Shown piece by piece: positions 25,736-33,566 of a stretch of 33,752 bases of DNA (within the stretch, counting starts at the first letter, position 1; each line of letters opens with the position of its first letter). The position numbers and the translations under genes were made by a program. The DNA is taken from NCBI GenBank assembly GCA_021847645.1, contig JAJZQG010000078.1:1-33752 (forward strand), read 5' to 3'. The notes under the pieces were generated by a model that searched no databases, was not told the origin of the DNA, and saw nothing but the letters and a program-made list of their open reading frames with translations. This DNA comes from Myxococcales bacterium (GTDB lineage: Bacteria; Myxococcota_A; Polyangia; Polyangiales; Polyangiaceae).

Positions 25736-27064
25736 ATGCTGAGGGCTATCACCCTGACTTCTCTTCTTTCGCTCGCCGCGCTGGGAACGCTTCTACTCGC
25801 TGGCTGCAGCAGCAGCGACGCCTCGACCACGGACCAGGGTGTGACATGCATCCCGGTCACCGAAACCTGCAACGGGCTGGATGACAACTGCAACGGCCAG
25901 GTGGACGAGAACCTGACCGAGACCTGCACCGAGAGCGGCGTGAGCGGGACCAAGACGTGCATCAACGGCCAATGGGGCGCATGCCAGACCACGTGCACGC
26001 CGGCCGTGGAGACCTGCAACGGCAAGGACGACGACTGCGACGGGCTGGTCGACGAAAGCGATGACGGGCAGCCGCTGAAGCGGGACTGCACGAACGATTG
26101 CGGCCCCGGAACGGAAGTGTGCGCCGGCGGGCAGTTCACCTCGTGCACCGCACCGCAGCCCAAGACCGAGGTGTGCAACGGCATCGACGACGATTGCGAC
26201 GGTGTGGTCGACAACGGGTTCGACTGCGCCAAGGGCGAGCAGGGCGTCTGCGGAACCGACGTTGGCGCGTGTGAGTTCGGCACGCGCACGTGTGACAGCA
26301 CATGCCACTGGGGCCAGTGTCTGGGCGGCAAGACGCCGACCGACGAGGTGTGCGAAGGCTCGGTGGACGAGGACTGCGACGGAACGGTGGACAACGGTTG
26401 CGGCTGCACCAACGGGCAGACCAAGGACTGCTGCGGCGGCACGACGATCACCTGTGCGAACGGCACGTGGCCCAGCTGTCCGGCGGCGCCCACCGAGACC
26501 TGCAACGGCAAGGACGACGACTGCAACGGGCTGGTCGACGACAAGCTGCCGGTGACGCCCTACCAACTGGAAGAGGACATTACGAACCTCAACGATTGCG
26601 ACCACGCGAAGGCCTTCAGCTCGGCGGTGGCCGAGGGTGCGGGCGCGGTATCGGTACAGGGCTATCTGTACAAGCCCGACCTGAGCCCGGACACGGACTT
26701 CTTCTCCTTCCAGGCGACGGAGAACAGCGACTTCGAATGCATCCTCAACCCGCTTTGGTACGAGTGCTACGCGGTGACCGTGCGCCTGACGCCGCCCGCC
26801 GGCACGAGCTACCAGTTCTGCGTGTACGACGTGGGCTTCGCGGTTGACGGCGGCACGTGCGCCGCGCCGATCCAGAAGGTGTGCTCGACCCCGGGCAACA
26901 ACGAGGTGACCGTCAACTACCAGGGCGACTGCGGTCTGGACGACACGCGCTACTTCTATGTGGAAGTCAAGCCGGGAAGTGGCGACGCCGACTCCTGCCA
27001 GCCCTACACGCTGAGCGTCGAGAACCTCGACAACGTTCCGCAGGAAGCGGTTTGCGCGTTCTAG
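25736..27064 (+). CDS. Lipoprotein with MopE-type metal-binding repeats
   Basis: A 442-residue protein. The ATG at 25736 has GAAAGGA 8 bases upstream; an in-frame GTG at 25718 would overlap that site and is rejected. The signal peptide ends in lipobox LLAGC. The N-terminal half has five MopE-type motifs of the form C-N-G-x-D-D-x-C-[ND]-G-x-V-D-[END]: CNGLDDNCNGQVDE, CNGKDDDCDGLVDE, CNGIDDDCDGVVDN, a diverged CEGSVDEDCDGTVDN, and CNGKDDDCNGLVDD. These motifs bear acidic ligands and cysteines likely to bind Ca2+ or Cu and to form disulfides. The C-terminal 170 residues (YLYKPDLSPDTDFFSFQATENSDFECI and on) resemble a prepeptidase-type beta sandwich with a D-x-D-F-F-S-F motif. It is probably surface-exposed. 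Metal identity and function are not shown by the sequence. Confidence 0.92.
   Translation: MLRAITLTSLLSLAALGTLLLAGCSSSDASTTDQGVTCIPVTETCNGLDDNCNGQVDENLTETCTESGVSGTKTCINGQWGACQTTCTPAVETCNGKDDDCDGLVDESDDGQPLKRDCTNDCGPGTEVCAGGQFTSCTAPQPKTEVCNGIDDDCDGVVDNGFDCAKGEQGVCGTDVGACEFGTRTCDSTCHWGQCLGGKTPTDEVCEGSVDEDCDGTVDNGCGCTNGQTKDCCGGTTITCANGTWPSCPAAPTETCNGKDDDCNGLVDDKLPVTPYQLEEDITNLNDCDHAKAFSSAVAEGAGAVSVQGYLYKPDLSPDTDFFSFQATENSDFECILNPLWYECYAVTVRLTPPAGTSYQFCVYDVGFAVDGGTCAAPIQKVCSTPGNNEVTVNYQGDCGLDDTRYFYVEVKPGSGDADSCQPYTLSVENLDNVPQEAVCAF
26009..26541 (+). repeat. Near-identical 47-bp copies encoding MopE motifs 2 and 5
   Basis: The DNA at 26009-26055 and 26495-26541 is identical over 47 bases except for one base, and encodes CNGKDDDC[DN]GLVDD-type motifs. 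The other three motifs in the gene are much more diverged at the DNA level. This points to recent duplication or gene conversion between two of the five repeats. Confidence 0.7.
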
Positions 27065-27234
27065 AGCGCGCCCCACAGGCGCCGACCAGCGTTCCCTTCC
27101 CCACCAATCCTTGCACGACGCAGCGTAGGGCCACGGCCGCTGCCTTGCGTGGGCGCGGGCGACACGGGCTGGTAGCGGTCGGCCCGCGACCATGGAAGAC
27201 TGCCCGCCTCGTCCGACCTTGTGAGGCAGTGCGC

Positions 27235-28479
27235 ATGGACCGCTATCTCGTGTTGTGCTCGCGCGTGGTCACCTGCGACCCCGCATGCTCCTCCCCGGAC
27301 AACCGCCTGGGTGTGCTGCACGACGCTGGCGTGCTGGTCGAAGCCGATCGCATCGCGGCCGTGGGATCACGCGCCCAGCTCCTGGCGCAAGCCCGGGACG
27401 CGCGCGTTCTGGATGACTCCGCAGGTCGCGTGATGACGCCGGGGCTCGTGGACGCTCACACGCACTTGGCCTGGGCGGGCTCGCGGCACGACGAGTACGT
27501 GCTTCGCATGCAGGGAGCCGGCTATGAAGCGATCGCCGCGGCGGGAGGCGGCATCGTGTCATCGATGCGGGCCGTGCGGGCGGCGTCCCAGTGGGCTCTG
27601 ACGGCAGCCATGCGCAGCCGGCTTCGGCGGATGGCGTCGCTGGGCGTCACGACGTGCGAGATCAAGAGCGGCTACGGCCTGGATCTGCCGTCGGAGCGAA
27701 AGCAGTTGCGGGCCATCGCCGAGGCCGCGAGCGACACGGGGCTGCCTCGCGTCATTCCTACGTGGCTGGCGTTGCACGCGCTTCCTCCCGAGGGGCAGGA
27801 CGATCGCGCCGCGTGGGTTCGGCGCGTGGCCGAGCGTTGGGTCGACGAGATCGCGGGCGACGGCCTGGCGAAGTACGTCGATGCGTACATCGACCGAAGC
27901 GCCTTTTCGGTCGAGGAGGCCAAGCCAGTGTTCGAGAGAGCGCGCGCGGCGCGCCTGGGCGTGCGTGCGCACATCGGGCAGTTCGCCGACGTGGGCGGCG
28001 CAGAGTTGGCCGCGAGCGTCGGCGCGGCTTCGGTCGATCATCTCGAGCACGTGGCAGCGTCGGGGCTCGAGGCGCTCGCGAAGTCGGGCACGCGTGCGGT
28101 ACTGCTTCCCGTTGCGAGCTTTACGCTTCGCCAGGCCCCGCCTCCGATCCAGGCCATGCGCGACGCGGGCGTGCCGATCGTGGTGGCGAGCGACGCCAAC
28201 CCGGGGACCGCGCCCACCGAGAGCCTAGCGCTCGCGCTGGCGTTCGCGCTGCACACCTACGGGTTGACGCCGGAAGAGTGCCTGCTTGGCGCGACACGCG
28301 AGGCCGCGGCATCGCTCGGCCTGGAGGGCACCTGCGGGCGCCTGGCCGCGGGGCTGTCGGCCGACTTCGTGGTGTGGGATCTTCCCCACGAGCGAGCGAT
28401 CCTGCAGCCCTGGGGATCACCGATGACGCATCGGGTGGTCGGCCGGGGCCGACTGCTGCATTCCGCGCCCGTGTCGTGA
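27235..28479 (+). CDS. hutI: Imidazolonepropionase-like amidohydrolase
   Basis: A 414-residue metal-dependent amidohydrolase, most like HutI, which opens the ring of imidazolone-5-propionate in histidine degradation. Metal and active-site motifs: DAHTH (73-77), GGGI (104-107), EIKSGYGLD (142-150), His181, His246 in RAHIGQF, HLEH (269-272) and the Asp of SDANPG (320). The usual block V-D-V-F-C-E is replaced by V-D-A-Y-I-D, and HADQL by HIGQF, so it is a divergent member and the substrate is not certain. The ATG at 27235 has GAGG about 9 bases upstream. No hutH, hutU or hutG lies nearby. The next gene starts 4 bases after its stop, which suggests an operon. Confidence 0.8.
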   Translation: MDRYLVLCSRVVTCDPACSSPDNRLGVLHDAGVLVEADRIAAVGSRAQLLAQARDARVLDDSAGRVMTPGLVDAHTHLAWAGSRHDEYVLRMQGAGYEAIAAAGGGIVSSMRAVRAASQWALTAAMRSRLRRMASLGVTTCEIKSGYGLDLPSERKQLRAIAEAASDTGLPRVIPTWLALHALPPEGQDDRAAWVRRVAERWVDEIAGDGLAKYVDAYIDRSAFSVEEAKPVFERARAARLGVRAHIGQFADVGGAELAASVGAASVDHLEHVAASGLEALAKSGTRAVLLPVASFTLRQAPPPIQAMRDAGVPIVVASDANPGTAPTESLALALAFALHTYGLTPEECLLGATREAAASLGLEGTCGRLAAGLSADFVVWDLPHERAILQPWGSPMTHRVVGRGRLLHSAPVS

Positions 28480-28483
28480 CGCG

Positions 28484-29650
28484 ATGAGCAGACCCATCGC
28501 CTCCTTGCCTTGGCTCACCGCGGCCAGCGTCGCGCTGCTCGGCAGCTCGGTCGCCCACGCCGCCGCCCTGCTCGGCGCGCCCTCCACGCACCCGACGCTC
28601 ACCGTCGAGACGGCCCTGATCGTGTGGCAACCCGACACCAAGCGCGAGCACCTGCTCCTCAGCGCGCGGGTCGAGCGCGCGCAGGGCCCGGTCGCCTACG
28701 TGGTGCCGACGCCCGCAGAGCCACGGGTCGCCCCGGTGGACCAGGACCTGTCCACGTCGTTCGCGAAGCTGATTGCGGACTACCGCGCACGCACGCCGGA
28801 CTGGGAGCTGCCAACGCTGCCCGGCGGCATGCTGCGTCCGTGGCTCACGGTCGGTGTGCAAGGCAAGGCCGACAGCTCCACGTTCGCGCTCGCGACGGGC
28901 ACACCCTTGGATGCGACGTTGCGCGAGCAGGGCTACGAAACGGACGCCGCGTTGGGGGAGTGGCTATCCGGGTGCCGGGAGGCCGATCCGTACGCGCTGG
29001 TGATCTACGACCGGAACGCGAGCGCGACGCGGACGTTGCCCTGGGTGCACGTCGAGTTCGACTCCGCGCGGCCCATGTTTCCCTATCGGGAGCCGTCGCG
29101 GCCGGCCGACCAGGTCCAGGGCAGCGAGACAGCGGGCGCCACGCTCCGGCTGCTGCGGATCTACGTGCTGACGACCGAGCGCGTGGCCATGCGGCTGGGC
29201 AGCAGCATGGCGTCGATGGCGCAGGCGTGGCTGTCGTACGAGCCGTCGCACGAGGAGTTGAAGCGTGCGCTGGGCGGCGAGCTGGTAGCGGCGGTCGGGA
29301 TCGACAACGCGACGCGCTATTGGGTAACGTCGTTCGAGGACTACCACGTGGTGCGGCCGGGCAATGACGATGCGTGGTTCGACCGGTTGGGTCCGATACC
29401 GAAGGACGGCGAGCCGGGGACGTTGGGGGATGGGACGAAGGCGGGGGTGGCGCTGTCGCCGATCGGGCCGGAGCCTGGGACGGTGGTGGCGGAGCCGGCA
29501 GTGCGAGCCGAGGTGGAGGGGCGAAGCCCGCGCGGCCCGAGCGGTCAGCGCGGGGGGTTGAGCCGGCGCGAGAAGACGGGGCTGGTGTTTGCCGGTCTGG
29601 TGGGCTTGTCCATCGTGTCGTGGTGGTGGTTGACGGCGAAAAAGGTTTGA
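28484..29650 (+). CDS. DUF2330-like exported protein with C-terminal membrane anchor
   Basis: A 388-residue protein starting 4 bases after the hutI-like stop. A signal peptide (PWLTAASVALLGSSVAHA) precedes a beta-rich region with features of DUF2330: REHLLLSARVERAQGPVAYVVPTPAEPRVAPV, and later WVHVEFDSARPMFPYREP. The usual N-terminal cysteine motif of DUF2330 is missing. Near the C-terminus, a Gly/Pro/Arg-rich linker leads to REKTGLVFAGLVGLSIVSWWWL, a single membrane helix followed by Ala-Lys-Lys-Val, consistent with a periplasmic domain anchored at its C-terminus. The function of DUF2330 is unknown. Confidence 0.75.
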   Translation: MSRPIASLPWLTAASVALLGSSVAHAAALLGAPSTHPTLTVETALIVWQPDTKREHLLLSARVERAQGPVAYVVPTPAEPRVAPVDQDLSTSFAKLIADYRARTPDWELPTLPGGMLRPWLTVGVQGKADSSTFALATGTPLDATLREQGYETDAALGEWLSGCREADPYALVIYDRNASATRTLPWVHVEFDSARPMFPYREPSRPADQVQGSETAGATLRLLRIYVLTTERVAMRLGSSMASMAQAWLSYEPSHEELKRALGGELVAAVGIDNATRYWVTSFEDYHVVRPGNDDAWFDRLGPIPKDGEPGTLGDGTKAGVALSPIGPEPGTVVAEPAVRAEVEGRSPRGPSGQRGGLSRREKTGLVFAGLVGLSIVSWWWLTAKKV

Positions 29651-29714
29651 CAAGTCGCCAGCCTCAGAGCAAGATGCCGCGGCTTTCGGCAGCGGGAAAC
29701 CGCTACGACCGCAG

Positions 29715-29787
29715 GCCCAGGTAGCTCAGTTGGTAGAGCAGCGGACTGAAAATCCGCGTGTGGTTGGTTCGATTCCGACCCTGGGCA
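29715..29787 (+). tRNA. tRNA-Phe (anticodon GAA)
   Basis: The cloverleaf folds fully by eye. The acceptor stem GCCCAGG (29715-29721) pairs with CCTGGGC (29780-29786), with discriminator A at 29787. The D stem is GCTC/GAGC, the anticodon stem GCGGA/TCCGC, with loop CTGAAAA giving anticodon GAA at 29748-29750. The T arm GTTGG-TTCGATT-CCGAC is canonical and the variable loop is 5 bases. The 3' CCA is not encoded: after the discriminator the sequence reads CCC, so CCA must be added after transcription. Confidence 0.97.
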
Positions 29788-30127
29788 CCCTCCGCAGCCG
29801 TCGTCGTGCAGGCGGCTGCCGCCCGTGAATGGCAGCTCCCGCGACGCGCGGCATTCCGGGCGCGCCCGGTTCCGTCTGCTACACTGTGGCAACGAGAATC
29901 CCTCGCCGGGGTCCAGTCGATCCCCACGAGACACAGGATGCGCAGATGAAGCATCACGACGCTGCCTCCTCCCGCCGGTACGAAAGCCTGCTCCGGATCC
30001 CCCGGCTGCCGCGGCATGCACGTCCCTCCCTGTTCGGTCCCCCGGAACGCTGACGTCGGTCGATCGCCCTTGGTCCCGATTCCGTCATGCGGCGCGAACA
30101 CTCGCGCCTTGCTCCGAGGTGAACGTC
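29788..30127. other. Intergenic region between tRNA-Phe and the lysine transaminase gene
   Basis: These 340 bases should hold the promoter of the transaminase gene. A TACACT hexamer at 29880-29885 could be a -10 but lacks a good -35. A short open frame of 35 codons (29946-30053) is described separately. I see no riboswitch fold that I can support and no terminator hairpin with a T-run after the tRNA. Confidence 0.4.
29946..30053 (+). CDS. Possible 35-codon upstream ORF
   Basis: An ATG at 29946 follows an AGGAT-like sequence and opens a frame of 35 codons ending with TGA at 30051-30053. The peptide begins MKHHDAASSRRYESLLRIPR. It has no signal peptide or known domain. It ends 74 bases before the transaminase start, so it could be a leader peptide. 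It could equally be chance coding in GC-rich DNA. Confidence 0.25.
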   Translation: MKHHDAASSRRYESLLRIPRLPRHARPSLFGPPER

Positions 30128-31513
30128 ATGTCGTCCTTTGAAATTGCCCCCAATCAGGTCATCCCGACCCTGCAGAAGAACATCCTCGTCGACGGGTTCC
30201 ACGTCGTCATCGACCTGGAGAAGTCGCACGGCTCGTACATCCACGATGCCCTGACCGGGCACGACATCCTGGACTTTTATTCGTACTTCGCGTCGCTGCC
30301 GGTGGGGCACAACCACCCGCGGCTGACCGGCGACGCCGACTTCATGAAGGTGTTGACCCGCGCGGCCATCGCCAACCCCTCCAACTCCGACATCTACTCG
30401 CCCGAGTACGCTGCATTCGTCAAGCGCTTCGCCGAGCTCGCGATGCCCCCGTCGATGAAGTACCTGTTCTTCGTGGCGGGCGGCGCTCTGGCGATCGAGA
30501 ACGCGCTCAAGACGGCCTTCGACTGGAAGGTTCGTCGCAACCGCGCGGCCGGCCGCGGCGACCTGGGCACCCGCGTGCTGCACTTCCGCGAGGCCTTCCA
30601 CGGGCGCACCGGCTACACGATGTCGTTGACCAACACCGACCCGGTCAAGACCGACATGTTCCCCAAGTTCGACTGGCCCCGCGTGACCAACCCCAAGCTG
30701 CAGTTCCCGCTCACGCCCGCCAGCCTCGCGCACACCGTCGAGCTCGAGCGGCAGGCCGTACGCGAGATCGAGGACGCCTTCGCGCGCTACCCGCACGACA
30801 TCGCCGCCATCATCATCGAGCCCATCCAGGGCGAAGGCGGCGACAACCACTTCCGCGCCGAGTTCATGCAGGAGCTGCGTCGCCTCGCCGACAAGCACGA
30901 CGCCATGCTCATCTTCGACGAGGTGCAGACCGGCGTGGGCCTCACGGGCAAGATGTGGGCGCACGAGCACTTCGGCGTCTCGCCGGACATCATCGCGTTC
31001 GGCAAGAAGGCGCAGGTCTGCGGCATCATGGTCAGCCTGCGGGTCGACGAGGTGGCGGACAACGTGTTTCACACCCCCAGCCGCATCAACTCCACCTGGG
31101 GCGGCAACCTCGCGGACATGGTTCGCGGGGTCAAGTACCTCGAGATCATCCGGGAGGAGAACCTGGTGCAGAACGCGGCGCGCATGGGCGAGCGTCTGCT
31201 CGACGGGCTCCAGCAGATCGCGCAGAAGCACCCCGAGGTCAGCAATGTGCGCGGACGCGGCCTGTTCATCGCCTTCACGCTGCCCGACACGCGAACGCGC
31301 AATGCGCTGCGGCAGGCGTGCTGGGATCTGGACCTGGCCACGCTCGCCAGCGGCAGCCAGTCGATCCGATTCCGGCCCTGCCTGAACGTGACCGAGGCCG
31401 AGATCGACAAGGCCCTATCCATCCTGGAGAAGGCGGTCGGGTCGACCCTGCAGGCCTCGCCTCCTTCGGGCAGGCAGGCGGCCTCGTCCGCCGCGACCGG
31501 CGTGGCGCTCTGA
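30128..31513 (+). CDS. lat: L-lysine 6-transaminase
   Basis: A 461-residue class III PLP-dependent aminotransferase. The ATG at 30128 has GAGGTGA about 7 bases upstream. Family features: YSYFASLPVGHNHP (51-64), FFVAGGALAIENALKTAFDWK, HFREAFHGRTGYTMS, IIIEPIQGEGGDNHFR, LIFDEVQTGVGLTG with Asp264 for the PLP ring nitrogen, and FGKKAQVCG with the Schiff-base lysine at 293 (or 294). The FGKKxQVCG block and INSTWGGNLADMVR are typical of lysine epsilon-aminotransferase, which transfers the side-chain amino group of lysine to 2-oxoglutarate and yields the piperideine-6-carboxylate precursor. The enzyme works in lysine catabolism or secondary metabolism. The last 25 residues are a low-complexity Ser/Ala tail. 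It converges with a MerR-type regulator gene. Confidence 0.92.
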   Translation: MSSFEIAPNQVIPTLQKNILVDGFHVVIDLEKSHGSYIHDALTGHDILDFYSYFASLPVGHNHPRLTGDADFMKVLTRAAIANPSNSDIYSPEYAAFVKRFAELAMPPSMKYLFFVAGGALAIENALKTAFDWKVRRNRAAGRGDLGTRVLHFREAFHGRTGYTMSLTNTDPVKTDMFPKFDWPRVTNPKLQFPLTPASLAHTVELERQAVREIEDAFARYPHDIAAIIIEPIQGEGGDNHFRAEFMQELRRLADKHDAMLIFDEVQTGVGLTGKMWAHEHFGVSPDIIAFGKKAQVCGIMVSLRVDEVADNVFHTPSRINSTWGGNLADMVRGVKYLEIIREENLVQNAARMGERLLDGLQQIAQKHPEVSNVRGRGLFIAFTLPDTRTRNALRQACWDLDLATLASGSQSIRFRPCLNVTEAEIDKALSILEKAVGSTLQASPPSGRQAASSAATGVAL

Positions 31514-31731
31514 GGCAAGACCCTTCCCCCGACGAGCTGCGCCGAGAGCAGCGCGGGCAAATACACTCCGAGCCATGAAGAACGCTGCACGGGTAGGTCC
31601 ATTCCTGCATGCACGACGGCGTCGAGCACGGCGGGCCGCACGCGGGGCACACCGGCTCCCGTGCCACGATGGACCGAGGGAGCCCGCGCAGGTGCCGGCC
31701 GTCGGTCGCGGTCGCCCGTCCCAAGGCACGG

Positions 31732-32181
31732 CTACGACGCTTGGGTCGGAAACGACGCGGCGTAGTGCCTGGCGATCTGGTTGGCGATGTCGACGATGAC
31801 CGCCGGGCTGCCGCGGCGAAGGTGAAGCTCCAGGCCCGGAAGCAGCAGCAAGCGCTGCCATTGCTCGGCGTGCAGGGCGGCGATCGGCTCGGGCTCGGGC
31901 GCGGCCGGGGCAGGCGCGACGCTGGCGGCAAGCCGCTCGATCTCGTCGGGTGTCGCGTTGTCGAGCCGGTGGCGAATCTCGCTCAGGGTCAGGCCCTGGC
32001 GCTGCAGGGCGCGCATGGCGTGGATGCGCGCCACCGAGCTCGGCGAGTAGCGCGTGCCTCTGCCGCGAAAGCCTGGTTTGGGCAGCACGCCGCGCTGCAC
32101 CCAAAAGCGGATCGCGCGTCGCGTGACCGTCAAAGCCTGGGCTAGCTGCTCGATCGTCAACCCTTCCTGCTCGTGCGCCAT
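31732..32181 (-). CDS. MerR-family transcriptional regulator
   Basis: A 149-residue regulator. The ATG at 32181 has AGGAG about 8 bases upstream and places the DNA-binding domain at the N-terminus. The winged helix-turn-helix reads LTIEQLAQALTVTRRAIRFWVQRGVLPKPG (8-37), then RGRGTRYSPSSVARIHAMRALQRQGLTLSEIRHRL (39-73), a full MerR-type domain. The dimerisation helix is replaced by a short Ala/Pro-rich linker and about 60 residues ending HLRRGSPAVIVDIANQIARHY. No cysteine pattern for metal sensing is visible, so the effector is unknown. It is convergent with lat, and a direct repeat lies upstream of its start. Confidence 0.9.
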   Translation of the reverse strand: MAHEQEGLTIEQLAQALTVTRRAIRFWVQRGVLPKPGFRGRGTRYSPSSVARIHAMRALQRQGLTLSEIRHRLDNATPDEIERLAASVAPAPAAPEPEPIAALHAEQWQRLLLLPGLELHLRRGSPAVIVDIANQIARHYAASFPTQAS

Positions 32182-32236
32182 GGGCAACTCTCCTGGGCGG
32201 AAGCCTACCGCGCGCCAAGCCAGACGGGAAGCCACA

Positions 32237-32258
32237 TCGCAACACTTACTGTCGCAAC
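32237..32258 (-). promoter_or_regulatory. Direct repeat upstream of the MerR-family gene
   Basis: TCGCAAC occurs twice, at 32237-32243 and 32252-32258, with a 15-base period. It lies 56-77 bases upstream of the regulator's start on its own strand, where it reads GTTGCGA. The spacing is about one and a half helical turns. This could be an autoregulatory operator. MerR proteins usually bind inverted repeats, so the assignment is tentative. Confidence 0.3.
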
Positions 32259-32890
32259 TAGCCCGCCAGCAGCCACGCTCATGACATCATTCCGTCACTG
32301 TACCCCTTCGCCCAGGGCCCTTCGCGACATCTGATGATGCTATCGTGGCCTGACCTAGGCGCTTTCTCGTCATCGATGGACGCAAAGCCGCCTCCACCAG
32401 GCCAAATACTCGACACCTAGTGGCGCCTCCGCGGCCCGTCCAGCTCCCGTCCCGAGCACCGAGCTGCGTCGCGGCAGCCATCGGCGTCGCCGGGTTGAGA
32501 CCTTCCAGCCCCGCGCCAGCCCCGCGTGACCATGCGGGTCACCCCTGTTTGCATGTCAACGTCCAGGCCCTCTGTTTCCCGTAGGTCTCCCCATGCATTT
32601 CGGCTTCCCCAGCCCGTACTTGCCCCCCGCACTACGCGCACTTCTGCGGGCGGCCGCGCTGGGACGGCCGGCGCCGTCGTTTCGCCAGATGGTCGATGGG
32701 CAGCAACAGAGCGTGTCCATGCCGGCCGAGCCGTTGTGCAAACCGACCTCGAAGGGTGTCGATGACCGTGGCGCTGACTATCCCCAGCTTCTATCCGACC
32801 GTACAAGAGCGGCAGCCCTGCGCCAGACCTTCAAGCAGTTTCCAATGACGCCGGGACTCATCGACGACCAGGTCGCGCGCTTCCGCAGTC
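32259..32890. other. Gene-poor region with no recognised product
   Basis: Open frames exist, notably 32593-32895 plus, which could encode about 100 residues (starting MHFGFPSPYLPPALRALL). None has a convincing ribosome-binding site or recognisable domain. Codon pattern is less orderly than in the genes to the left. The stretch borders a broken toxin gene and a transposase remnant, so it probably consists of decayed sequence. Confidence 0.4.
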
Positions 32891-32893
32891 CGT

Positions 32894-33270
32894 AGCTGCG
32901 CCCTTCCCCGGCCAGCTCGCCAGCTGAGGGATCGGGCGGTGGCCGGCGACTTCGCGGCGTGTGTCACGCCCCAGGTACCGCTCGAGTACGTCGTGGTGGT
33001 CACGAGCGAGAAGCGTGTCGCCGCGCCCGTCGGCGCCGACGAGGCATAGGCGGCCGCCGCCCGCATCGCCTCCGTGATCGAGGTGCTGGGGACCAAGGGC
33101 CGGATCTGGTCACCGACCTGGTGGCTCAAGGTCAGGCGCTCGGTATCAAGGGACCGCAGGTCTTCGATCGCACCATCGCCCTGACCGCGCTCGGCGCCGG
33201 CGTGCACACGATCTACACGTACGATTCGTCCGTGTTCGCGAAGGTCCCCGGCATCACCGTCCGAGAACCA
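32894..33270 (+). pseudogene. Broken VapC-type PIN-domain toxin gene
   Basis: The plus strand reads RDRAVAGDFAACVTPQVPLEYVVVVTSEKRVAAPVGADEA in one frame, then a TAG at 33047-33049, then AAAARIASVIEVLG. After a frameshift near 33100 another frame continues with DLVTDLVAQGQALGIKGPQVFDRTIALTALGAGVHTIYTYDSSVFAKVPGITVREP. Joined, these match the order of a VapC PIN domain: the acidic residue after P-Q-V-x-L-E, then V-F-D and Y-T-Y-D, both followed by the usual text. The TAG probably replaces TGG in the frequent E-A-W-A-A context. The N-terminal Asp-bearing segment is missing or unrecognisable. The gene is therefore inactive and no antitoxin gene is recognisable. Confidence 0.65.
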
Positions 33271-33314
33271 TCGACGGAACCTGACGGTTCGCGCGACCCG
33301 CTCGGCCAGGCGCC

Positions 33315-33566
33315 CAGCGGGCTTCAGTTGATCGAATATGCGGTGTTATGTAGAGCACGGCTTGCCCGCCTCGTCGAGCCAATGGCAGGGACTTGGTCAG
33401 CTCCGCCACTACTTGCCTTGGATGGACCGAACACCGCGCGCCCGCGCCGCCAGGTTGCCAGGTCGGACTGCGCGCACGCCTCCTGGATGAACTCGTCCAA
33501 CTGCACCAGCTTCCGCGCTATCCGCTGCGATTCGCGTATCGCCTGGCCATTGTTCGAGCGAGCCAT
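33315..33566 (-). pseudogene. IS630-like transposase remnant
   Basis: The minus strand encodes MARSNNGQAIRESQRIARK and KLVQLDEFIQEACAQSDLATWRRGRAVFG from 33566 down. It continues in shifted frames as SIQG and QVVAELTKSLPLAR. Together these resemble the N-terminal helix-turn-helix region of IS630-type transposases (W-R-R-G-R-A-V-L-G-x-I-x-G then a V-x-E-L motif). At least two small frameshifts break it and no DDE catalytic domain follows. No terminal inverted repeats were found. Recognition is from memory of family patterns, so the family name is tentative. Confidence 0.4.

Noticed and set aside
29650..30127. Lysine riboswitch ahead of the lysine transaminase gene
   Set aside because: The conserved core sequences of the lysine riboswitch were not recognised and no terminator or anti-terminator stem is evident.
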